Below are positions 1-5,255 of a stretch of DNA of 8,690 nt, piece by piece. Both the position numbers and the translations under genes were made by a program. The stretch covers positions 1-8,690 of the forward strand of contig JAHJRU010000013.1 in NCBI GenBank assembly GCA_018830745.1, given 5' to 3'. The DNA comes from Chloroflexota bacterium. Lineage in GTDB: Bacteria > Chloroflexota > Dehalococcoidia > Dehalococcoidales > JAHJRU01. The notes beneath the pieces were generated by a model. The model had not been told where the DNA came from and searched no databases. It worked only from the letters and a program-made list of their open reading frames with translations. The first letter of the stretch is position 1; each line of letters starts with the position of its first letter.

Positions 1-539
1 ACCGTCTGGCTATTCCCGCCTTCCTGACCCAGGAGCCCGGAGGCACCCCGCTGGGAACAAAGCTGAGCCGTTGGCTCAAGTGGACGGACAACCTGGACAT
101 ATCACCCCTGGCCGAGCTACTCCTCTTTAACGCCTCCCGGGCACAGCTGGTTGCCAGGGTAATACAACCCAGACTGAAAGACAACCAGGTGGTTATCTGC
201 GACCGTTATACCGACTCCACTACTGTATATCAGGGCTACGGACGCGGGCTGGAACTAGCCACGGTTGAGGCTATCAACCAGGTGGCTACGCAGGGGCTCA
301 AGCCTGACCTCACCATTCTGCTGGATATGCCGGCGGAGGAGGGTCTGGCTCGCAAAGGAGATAAAAGAGCGGACAGATTCGAGCAGGAAGATATTGATTT
401 TCACCGGAGGGTGCGCCAGGGTTACCTCGAATTAGCCGCCGCAGAGCCGCAACGATGGCTAATCGTGGATGCGCGCCAGCCCAAGTCAAAGGTCAGTGAA
501 ATTATATGGCAGAAAGTAAGCAATCTACTTTCGCAATAG
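1..539 (+). CDS. tmk: Thymidylate kinase (dTMP kinase), 5' end outside the window
   Basis: The enzyme phosphorylates dTMP to dTDP with ATP in the cytoplasm, a step of dTTP synthesis. The open frame continues to the left edge (first complete codon at 3), so the start codon and N-terminal P-loop are not visible. In order, the visible part shows TQEPGGT (the family's T-R/Q-EPGGT substrate loop), LLLFNASRAQLV (family LLLFxADRAQH), VICDRYTDST with the DRY motif, YQGYGRGL, the strand PDLTILLDMP, and a lid-like KGDKRADRFEQED leading into DFHRRVRQGYLELA, which matches the family's DR-x-E-x-E-DxxFHxRVRxGY. An internal ATG at 189 is not the start, because conserved sequence continues upstream of it. 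About 178 residues are visible, against a usual 200-215. The stop at 537-539 lies 15 nt before mnmA, so the two are probably co-transcribed. The identification is firm. Confidence 0.95.
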   Translation, partial: RLAIPAFLTQEPGGTPLGTKLSRWLKWTDNLDISPLAELLLFNASRAQLVARVIQPRLKDNQVVICDRYTDSTTVYQGYGRGLELATVEAINQVATQGLKPDLTILLDMPAEEGLARKGDKRADRFEQEDIDFHRRVRQGYLELAAAEPQRWLIVDARQPKSKVSEIIWQKVSNLLSQ

Positions 540-554
540 AGGTATCAGTCTAGT

Positions 555-1655
555 ATGGCACAAGGACGAGTGGCAGTAGCCATGAGCGGAGGGGTGGACT
601 CATCTATGGCGGCGGCTTTATTGCAGCAGGCCGGCTATGAAGTGATTGGCATCACCATGCAAATCTGGCCGGCGGATAAGCCAGCCGGGGAGCGGGACGG
701 CTTTCGCGGCTGCTGCGGTGCTGAAGCCATAGAGGCAGCCAGGCAAACCGCCTATAAGCTGGGCGTCCCCCATTTTGTGATGAATTTTCGGGACGTTTTT
801 GCCCGGCGGGTTATCACTGACTTCTGCCAGGAGTACAGCCTGGGCAGAACGCCTAACCCCTGTATCCGCTGCAACCAGTATGTCAAGTTCGATGCCCTGC
901 TCGCACGGGTTAAAGAATTGGATGCCGATTTTCTGGCTACGGGGCACTACGCCAGAATTGAACATTCCCGGAATGGATATCAACTGCTGAAGGGAGTCGA
1001 CCAGATAAAAGACCAGACCTATTTTCTCTACACTCTGGGACAGCGGGAACTTCAGCATTTGCTACTGCCGATTGGCGATTTCCACAAAGAGGAAGTAAGA
1101 GAAATGGCCGCCAAACTGGACTTGCCCGCCGCCGACAGACCGGCAAGCCAGGATATATGTTTCATACCGGATAACGACTACCGGTCGTTTATCGGCGACT
1201 ATGTCCAAACAGAACCCGGAGATATCATCGACACCGGGGGCAACGTCCTGGGCAAACACCAAGGGCTGGCTAGATACACCGTGGGACAGAGACATGGTCT
1301 GGGACTTTCCTCCACCACACGGTTATACGTGCTCAGGCTGGATTCCCATGACAATAAACTGGTAGTGGGCACGGAAGACCAGCTTTTCACCAGCAGCCTG
1401 CTGGCTGCCAGCCTGAACTGGGTATCAGGCTCTCCACCTGCTGACACCACCAGCATCACCGCCAAGGTCCGTTATAAAGCGCCCGAGGTCCCGGTTACGC
1501 TTCATCTCAATGATGGCGTTGCCCAAGTAGATTTTCATCAACCGCAAAGGGCAATCAGTCCCGGGCAATCGGTAGTTTTTTATCAGGGAGATGTCGTCCT
1601 CGGTGGTGGGATTATTGAAGATGCTAAATGTACCGCTAACCCCATCGTTTGCTGA
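555..1655 (+). CDS. mnmA: tRNA-specific 2-thiouridylase MnmA
   Basis: MnmA adenylates and then thiolates U34 of tRNAs for Lys, Glu and Gln, giving the 2-thio group of the modified wobble base. The 366-residue protein has the usual length. The N-terminal PP-loop ATP-binding motif SGGVDSS is at 11-17. The conserved segment SLGRTPNPCIRCNQYVKFD (95-113) contains the likely nucleophile Cys103. ATGHYAR is at 128-134 and the tRNA-binding KDQTYFLYTL at 152-161. The second catalytic cysteine is Cys202 in ASQDICFIPD. The C-terminal beta domain ends with AISPGQSVVFY and LGGGII (333-354), followed by a short non-conserved tail. A GAGGT at 539-543 is a modest ribosome binding site 11 nt from the ATG. The 3' end overlaps rnhB. 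The sulfur-relay donor (IscS or another cysteine desulfurase) is not in the window. Confidence 0.97.
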   Translation: MAQGRVAVAMSGGVDSSMAAALLQQAGYEVIGITMQIWPADKPAGERDGFRGCCGAEAIEAARQTAYKLGVPHFVMNFRDVFARRVITDFCQEYSLGRTPNPCIRCNQYVKFDALLARVKELDADFLATGHYARIEHSRNGYQLLKGVDQIKDQTYFLYTLGQRELQHLLLPIGDFHKEEVREMAAKLDLPAADRPASQDICFIPDNDYRSFIGDYVQTEPGDIIDTGGNVLGKHQGLARYTVGQRHGLGLSSTTRLYVLRLDSHDNKLVVGTEDQLFTSSLLAASLNWVSGSPPADTTSITAKVRYKAPEVPVTLHLNDGVAQVDFHQPQRAISPGQSVVFYQGDVVLGGGIIEDAKCTANPIVC

Positions 1656-2265
1656 AGAAAAGGGATTCGAGGCGCAGGGTTATCGCCTTATCGCCGGCAT
1701 TGACGAGGTCGGCTGCGGCGCCCTGGCTGGACCGCTGGTAGCCGCGGCAGTTATCCTGCCCGGCAGGATGCGCGGCCGCTGGACAAAAAAGGTCAACGAC
1801 AGCAAGCTGGTACCACCAGCCACGCGTAAAGTGCTGTCTCAGCGTATCCAGAGTACCGCCATATCCGTTGGCATTGGCACGGTCCCCCATCATGTGGTAG
1901 ATTCCCAGGGATTGACCAAGGCAAGACGGTTAGCCATGCAACTGGCGGTGGAACATCTTTCGACTTCGCCGGAGTGCCTGCTCATCGACCACCTGAGTCT
2001 CCCTGACATACGCCTGCCGCAGAAAGCTCTCATTAAGGGGGACAGACGGTGTTTTTCCATCGCCTGCGCCTCCATCGTTGCCAAAGTAGCCCGCGACCGC
2101 TTGATGGAAGAACTGGATGAGTCCTATCCGGGATATGGGCTGGCAAAGCACAAAGGCTACGGCACCCGGGAACATCTCGCTTGCCTCCACCGCCTGGGGC
2201 CCTGCCCCATCCACCGCCAATCGTTCGAACCGGTCAAGAGGAGTGTTAGAAATGAACAGGCCTAA
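1621..2265 (+). CDS. rnhB: Ribonuclease HII
   Basis: RNase HII nicks RNA in RNA/DNA hybrids and at single ribonucleotides in duplex DNA, starting ribonucleotide excision repair. The ATG at 1621 gives 214 residues, near the usual 200-210. An in-frame ATG at 1591 would add 10 residues and overlap mnmA more, and its purine-rich GGGAG directly abuts the ATG, so I prefer 1621, where GGTGG at 1602-1606 and GGG at 1608-1610 lie upstream. Visible motifs are IAGIDEVG (24-31, catalytic D28 and E29), LLIDHLSLP (120-128, D123), KGDRRCFSIACASIVAKVARDRLM in pieces around 139-162 (fourth acidic residue D159), and the C-terminal YPGYGLAKHKGYGTREH and HRQSFEPV. The Arg of the family's GRG motif after DEV is Cys32, which is unusual. 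It overlaps mnmA by 35 nt and the next gene by 14 nt. The rnhB-yraN neighbourhood is widespread in bacteria and supports the call. Confidence 0.95.
   Translation: MLNVPLTPSFAEEKGFEAQGYRLIAGIDEVGCGALAGPLVAAAVILPGRMRGRWTKKVNDSKLVPPATRKVLSQRIQSTAISVGIGTVPHHVVDSQGLTKARRLAMQLAVEHLSTSPECLLIDHLSLPDIRLPQKALIKGDRRCFSIACASIVAKVARDRLMEELDESYPGYGLAKHKGYGTREHLACLHRLGPCPIHRQSFEPVKRSVRNEQA
2236..2243 (+). promoter_or_regulatory. Ribosome binding site for the small membrane protein gene
   Basis: AAGAGGAG lies 8 nt before the ATG at 2252, inside the end of rnhB. It decides the start: the same frame has an earlier ATG at 2117, but that would overlap rnhB by about 150 nt and puts a non-hydrophobic, rnhB-shadow segment in front of a clean membrane protein. 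Confidence 0.7.
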
Positions 2266-2647
2266 GTATCTGACCTGGTTGCACGGCACAGGTCTCATTC
2301 TTGCCATCGCCGCACTGGTCATTGGAGGTCTCCGCAATCCAGCCATCGGCTTTCCCATTGCTATAGCCATACTGATAGCGCTTGAGGTTCCCCCGCCAAG
2401 ACCTGCCAGTAAAGATATCCTCCCGATGGTTCTCGGCAGCATTCGGAGAGGCGGGATGAAAAGAGGAATCTTCATCAGGGAAATGTTCGCCCTGGCAGTG
2501 GCGTACTTAGCCATTAGCAACTTTGTATCTGGAATAGCAACTGCCGGTTTTTCAAACTCCGTGCTGGCAGCAGCCCTGATATTTTCTAGCATAGCCAGTG
2601 AGATAGAGGCGCACCGGATGAGGCAAGCCGTGAGACAGGGTGAATGA
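2252..2647 (+). CDS. Small hypothetical integral membrane protein between rnhB and yraN
   Basis: I do not recognise a named family. The 131-residue protein begins MNRPKYLTWLHG and has a hydrophobic pair of segments at about 13-27 and 31-46, split by a short GGLRNPAIG turn. A hydrophilic, basic loop follows (about 47-77: proline-rich VPPPRPASKD, then SIRRGGMKRG). Two more hydrophobic segments lie at about 78-97 and 100-117, and the tail is charged (EIEAHRMRQAVRQGE). Four membrane passes are therefore likely. By the positive-inside rule, the basic loop and C-terminus would be cytoplasmic. There is no signal peptidase site and no catalytic motif that I can name. A good ribosome binding site (2236-2243), a 14-nt overlap with rnhB and an ATGA overlap with yraN mark it as a genuine translated operon member. 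Its function is unknown, and a role linked to RNase HII or YraN is only suggested by position. Confidence 0.8.
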   Translation: MNRPKYLTWLHGTGLILAIAALVIGGLRNPAIGFPIAIAILIALEVPPPRPASKDILPMVLGSIRRGGMKRGIFIREMFALAVAYLAISNFVSGIATAGFSNSVLAAALIFSSIASEIEAHRMRQAVRQGE

Positions 2648-3009
2648 AGAGAAGAGACACCGGTATCCTCGGTGAGAGACTGGCCCGGGATTTCCTCCAG
2701 AATAAAGGCTACCATATTATTGAAACAAACTTCCGCTGTCCCCATGGCGAAATCGACATCATAGCCAGGGACAAAGACTGCCTGGTCTTTGTTGAAGTTA
2801 GAACAAAAAAGAGCCTGAGTTTTGGCACTCCTGAAGAGTCAATCACCCCCGCTAAGAAGGAGAGATTGCGGTCGGCGGCATCTCATTACCTCCAGACCCA
2901 CCATGACCTGCCTCAGCAATGGCGAATCGATTTTGTAGCGGTAGAACTGAACACCAGAAACGAGACATCCCGGATTGAACTCATCGAAAACGCGGTCGGC
3001 GAAGAGTAG
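2644..3009 (+). CDS. YraN family (UPF0102) nuclease-fold protein
   Basis: This is a 121-residue member of the UPF0102/YraN family, which has a PD-(D/E)XK endonuclease-like fold. Its biochemical role is poorly defined, and it is suspected to act in DNA repair or recombination. The signature runs TGILGERLARDFLQNKGY (6-23), ETNFRCPHGEIDIIARD (27-43) with GEID at 35-38, LVFVEVRTKK (47-56) carrying the E-x-(R/K) half of the presumed active site (E51, R53), FGTPEESITPAKK (60-72), and the C-terminal strand RIDFVAV (94-100). Length and motif order are typical. It overlaps the preceding gene by 4 nt (ATGA), implying coupled translation. Location two genes after rnhB matches the common bacterial rnhB-yraN arrangement, here with a small membrane gene inserted. 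No terminator is visible between its stop and the next promoter, so read-through into fmdB is possible. Confidence 0.93.
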   Translation: MKRRDTGILGERLARDFLQNKGYHIIETNFRCPHGEIDIIARDKDCLVFVEVRTKKSLSFGTPEESITPAKKERLRSAASHYLQTHHDLPQQWRIDFVAVELNTRNETSRIELIENAVGEE

Positions 3010-3020
3010 AAGCCTTTATC

Positions 3021-3049
3021 TTTACCCTTTAAAGCGGCTATGTTAAAAT
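3021..3049 (+). promoter_or_regulatory. Candidate sigma70-type extended -10 promoter for the fmdB operon
   Basis: A -35-like TTTACC (3021-3026, four of six matches to TTGACA) is followed after exactly 17 nt by TAAAAT (3044-3049, five of six matches to TATAAT). TG sits one base upstream of the -10 (3041-3042), giving an extended -10. Transcription would start near 3056, leaving a leader of only about 12 nt that just includes the GGTGGAG ribosome binding site at 3059-3065. This is pattern matching by eye and is not proven. Confidence 0.6.
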
Positions 3050-3067
3050 TGGGCAGACGGTGGAGCC

Positions 3068-3415
3068 ATGCCGATATATGAATTCCTTTGCCCGAGATGC
3101 AATACCTTATCCAGCATTCTGGTAAAAAGCGTGACCACTCCGGTTACCGCCCAGTGTGCTGCCTGTGGCAGCCACGACCTGGTCCGTGTTTTGTCCCGCT
3201 TTGCTTACCACAAATCAACGCAAACCATCTGGGAGGAATCCGGGGAGCCGCAGCGTTCCCCCGGTCTGGACTACTATAAAGACCCTCGTAATATAGGCCG
3301 CTCGACGGAGAAGAAGTTTAAGGAAATGGGTTTGGATATGCCTGAGTCAATAAAAAACGAAATTCAGGCGGCCAGAGAGGGCGAATTGCCCAAATCTATT
3401 AAAGATAAACTGTAA
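3068..3415 (+). CDS. fmdB: FmdB family zinc-ribbon protein
   Basis: This is a small putative regulatory or metal-binding protein. The FmdB name comes from a suggested regulator of the formamidase operon in Methylophilus, and the function of most members is unknown. The N-terminus MPIYEFLCPRCN is the family hallmark. Two CxxC knuckles, C8/C11 and C30/C33, form one zinc ribbon, and the second occurs in the typical QCAACGSHDLVRVLSRF context. The remaining 65 residues are hydrophilic and charged (KDPRNIGRSTEKKFKEMGLDMP, then a Lys/Glu-rich tail) and look like a flexible or helical extension, as in many 90-120 residue members. It is the first gene of an operon with the thiamine gene, its TAA overlapping that gene's ATG by one base (TAATG). 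No DNA-binding domain other than the ribbon is visible, so I would not assign a specific target. Confidence 0.9.
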   Translation: MPIYEFLCPRCNTLSSILVKSVTTPVTAQCAACGSHDLVRVLSRFAYHKSTQTIWEESGEPQRSPGLDYYKDPRNIGRSTEKKFKEMGLDMPESIKNEIQAAREGELPKSIKDKL

Positions 3416-4455
3416 TGTGGCGCATAATAGATGCCAATCTGGACCGCATCGGTGAGGGGCTCCGCCTTCTCGAAGACGTGGCTCGCTTCCTGCTCAATGA
3501 TAGCAATCTCACGGAGCAACTTAAGACTATGCGGCACGAACTGCTCCGCGGCGACTGGCCATTCCACCAGCAGCTCATTCAGTCTCGTGACTCGGGGGGC
3601 GACATCGGTATCGATATTGAAGCCAGGGGAGAACCGAACCAGCGAGAGCTGCCTATAACCATAATGGCCAACGCCAGGAGAGTGCAGGAATCACTAAGGG
3701 TACTGGAGGAGCTGGCCAAGATTCCTGAAATAACGTCTCGACTGGATTCCGAGAAGTTCAAACGAGCTCGATTTGCCCTCTACTCCATCGAGCAAACTCT
3801 GCTGTCTAAAATCCAGCGCCGCGATAAAGCAGGGCAGATTTCCGGTCTTTACATTATTATAGACACTGACATTCTGAAAGGGCGTAATCCCGTCGAAACC
3901 GCCGAGCAGGTAATCCGGGGCGGGGCAACCATTATCCAGCTGCGCGATAAGCGGAGCAGTAAAAAGGAGTTGCTGTCTGTAGCCCGAAAGCTCAGGGAAT
4001 TATGCGCTGAGCATAATGTATTGTTTATAGTAAATGACCATCTGGATATAGCCCTGGCGAGTGACGCCGACGGTCTGCACGTTGGCCAGGAGGACCTGCC
4101 TGTATCGGTCGCCCGTAAATTATTGCCGCTGGATAAGATTTTGGGGTGCTCAGTCACTACCCCGGCTGAAGCCCTGGCTGCCGAAACTGAAGGGGCAGAC
4201 TATCTTGGTGTTGGCGCTATCTACCCTACCGCATCCAAGGAGGACGTTATTGTAGTAGGTTTGAAAGGATTACGTGAGGTCAGAAAGGCTACGTCCCTGC
4301 CCCTGGTAGCCATCGGTGGTATCACCCGCAAAAACATACCTGAGGTTATCGCCGCCGGTGCTGATTCAGTCGCCGTTATCAGTGCCATACTGCAGGCGGA
4401 AGATACAGAAGTGGCTGTCCGCCAAATAATAGAGAGGATACAAGAGATAAAGTGA
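3415..4455 (+). CDS. thiE: Bifunctional-type thiamine phosphate synthase: ThiD2-like domain fused to ThiE
   Basis: The C-terminal half (about 142-346) is a complete ThiE TIM barrel, which joins HMP-PP and HET-P (thiazole phosphate) to give thiamine phosphate. It shows QLRDK (175-179), FIVNDHLDIA (204-213), DADGLHVGQEDLP (217-229), ILGCSVTTPAEA (242-253), ADYLGVGAIYPTASKED (261-277) and LVAIGGI (297-303). The N-terminal 140 residues match the all-helical domain seen ahead of ThiE in cyanobacteria, Aquifex and Chloroflexota: MWRIIDANLDRIGEGLRLLE, a LKTMRHEL helix, then ANARRVQESLRVLEELAK. I recall this domain as ThiD2, proposed to supply the HMP-P kinase step. That assignment is from memory. 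At 346 residues the protein fits the fused form (plain ThiE is about 210). There is no clear ribosome binding site, so translation probably depends on coupling to fmdB through the TAATG overlap. No TPP riboswitch fits in the 58-nt region upstream of fmdB. Confidence 0.92.
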   Translation: MWRIIDANLDRIGEGLRLLEDVARFLLNDSNLTEQLKTMRHELLRGDWPFHQQLIQSRDSGGDIGIDIEARGEPNQRELPITIMANARRVQESLRVLEELAKIPEITSRLDSEKFKRARFALYSIEQTLLSKIQRRDKAGQISGLYIIIDTDILKGRNPVETAEQVIRGGATIIQLRDKRSSKKELLSVARKLRELCAEHNVLFIVNDHLDIALASDADGLHVGQEDLPVSVARKLLPLDKILGCSVTTPAEALAAETEGADYLGVGAIYPTASKEDVIVVGLKGLREVRKATSLPLVAIGGITRKNIPEVIAAGADSVAVISAILQAEDTEVAVRQIIERIQEIK

Positions 4456-5099
4456 GTGAGTCCACCGAAAACCTGCAACCCATCGCCGATAGATTACGAC
4501 AGACTTTTTCAGCCAAAGATGTCGCCAGAGAAAAGGCGTTGCCCCTGTGCCGCCAGGCTATTCGCGACTGCGCCCGGGCTATTCGGAGCATACACCGCCA
4601 GGAATTCCAAGCGGCGGCGGAATTGCTTCAATCGGCGCATAACCAGCTGACCGAGGCTAAAGGAGCCCTGGCTGAGCATAGAGACCTCAGCCACACTGCT
4701 TTCCTCAGGGATGCCCAGAAGGAGTACGCCGAGGGCACCATCACCCTGGCTCTGGTATCAGGCAAGCTGCTTCCCGACCCGGATGATCTGGGCGTCGAGC
4801 CTGCCGCCTACCTTAACGGGATGGGAGAAGCGGTAGGTGAAATCAGGCGCTACCTTCTGGACAGCATGCGGAAGGGCGACCTGTCACGCGGGGAAGAATT
4901 GCTCAATGCTATGGATGAGATTTACAGCACGCTGGTGACTATAGATTACCCGGATGCTTTAACCGGTGGACTACGCCGGACTACGGATATGGTCCGCGGC
5001 GTGTTAGAAAGAATGCGCAGCGACCTCACCCTGGGAATGAGGCAGGGAGATTTAGAGAGACGCTTAGATAAGCTGGGGGAAAGTATCCATAACACCTAA
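4452..5099 (+). CDS. Translin family protein (archaeal translin/TRAX-like)
   Basis: Translin and TRAX are helical nucleic-acid-binding proteins. Eukaryotic translin-TRAX (C3PO) is an RNase acting on small RNAs and tRNA fragments, and archaeal members resemble the catalytic TRAX subunit. The 215-residue protein is predicted almost wholly helical. It has the family pattern: an N-terminal REKALPLCRQAIRDCARAI helix (26-44), IHRQEFQAAAELL (47-59), the acidic helix AFLRDAQKEYAEG (83-95, with D87, E91 and E94 where TRAX has catalytic acidic residues), LGVEPAAYLNGMGEAVGEIRR (113-133), LLDSMRKGDL, MDEIYSTLVTIDYPDAL (154-170), and LRRTTDMVRGVLERMRSDL (174-192). The start is a GTG at 4452 overlapping the thiE stop as GTGA. 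A GAGAGGA lies at 4432-4438. It is the last gene before a strong terminator. Catalysis is inferred from alignment of remembered motifs and is not proven. Such proteins are sometimes misnamed haloacid dehalogenase. Confidence 0.82.
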   Translation: MSESTENLQPIADRLRQTFSAKDVAREKALPLCRQAIRDCARAIRSIHRQEFQAAAELLQSAHNQLTEAKGALAEHRDLSHTAFLRDAQKEYAEGTITLALVSGKLLPDPDDLGVEPAAYLNGMGEAVGEIRRYLLDSMRKGDLSRGEELLNAMDEIYSTLVTIDYPDALTGGLRRTTDMVRGVLERMRSDLTLGMRQGDLERRLDKLGESIHNT

Positions 5100-5108
5100 T
5101 AACAAACA

Positions 5109-5138
5109 TTGACTTACATGGCGCTGGTATGTTAGATT
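5109..5138 (+). promoter_or_regulatory. Candidate extended -10 promoter upstream of the hppA leader/terminator
   Basis: TTGACT (5109-5114, five of six matches to TTGACA) is followed after 18 nt by TAGATT (5133-5138), with TG at 5130-5131 one base upstream. It begins only 10 nt after the translin stop. A transcript would start near 5145 and meet the intrinsic terminator at 5184-5216, about 70 nt later. It could therefore make a short RNA or a leader for hppA. The evidence is by eye only. Confidence 0.45.
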
Positions 5139-5183
5139 AAGGCAAATTTGTGGGTTTGTTTGTATGAGCATAGTAAAAAAAGT

Positions 5184-5216
5184 ATAGGGTGGTTGGTTTC
5201 CAGCCACCCTATTTTT
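5184..5216 (+). terminator. Intrinsic (rho-independent) terminator after the fmdB-thiE-translin operon
   Basis: A 13-bp stem pairs 5184-5196 with 5200-5212 around a 3-nt TTT loop. The core TAGGGTGGTTGG pairs with CCAGCCACCCTA with a single G-T wobble. A run of five T (5212-5216) follows, then ATAT. An A7 run (5175-5181) precedes the stem and can extend pairing with the T run. This is the strongest hairpin I found in the window. It closes the upstream operon and separates it from hppA. Confidence 0.92.
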
Positions 5217-5217
5217 A

Positions 5218-5223
5218 TATAAT
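5218..5223 (+). promoter_or_regulatory. Possible -10 element for hppA
   Basis: A perfect TATAAT immediately follows the terminator T run and would give a start near 5230, 25 nt ahead of the hppA ATG, with the ribosome binding site intact. The matching -35 region falls inside the terminator stem and is poor (TTGGTT at 5193-5198, spacing 19). AT-rich sequence alone could produce this match. Confidence 0.35.
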
Positions 5224-5240
5224 GCTCAATAAATTATTAT

Positions 5241-5248
5241 AAAGGAGG
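5241..5248 (+). promoter_or_regulatory. Strong ribosome binding site of hppA
   Basis: AAAGGAGG is a near-perfect anti-Shine-Dalgarno match, 7 nt before the ATG at 5256. It decides between that ATG and an in-frame TTG at 5250, which would sit only 1 nt away. It is the best ribosome binding site in the window, in keeping with an abundant membrane enzyme. Confidence 0.88.
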
Positions 5249-5255
5249 TTTGCAT

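Noticed and set aside
618..1465. Several 60-150 codon open frames opposite or within mnmA
   Set aside because: mnmA is intact with catalytic motifs throughout, and the shadow frames have no ribosome binding site or recognisable domain.
1930..2745. A 271-codon open frame on the - strand opposite rnhB, the membrane gene and yraN
   Set aside because: Its translation resembles no family, and it lies antisense to three genes with clear family motifs or coding organisation. Long antisense frames like this arise from codon bias.
3020..3033. Short inverted repeat CTTTA/TAAAG after yraN as a terminator
   Set aside because: Only 5 A-T-rich base pairs with no T tract. It overlaps the -35 region of the fmdB promoter candidate and would not terminate transcription.
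5164..5187. A 7-codon open frame (MSIVKKV, stop at the base of the terminator stem) that could be a leader peptide for attenuation
   Set aside because: There is no convincing ribosome binding site at proper spacing, no run of regulatory codons and no alternative hairpin, so chance is the simpler explanation.
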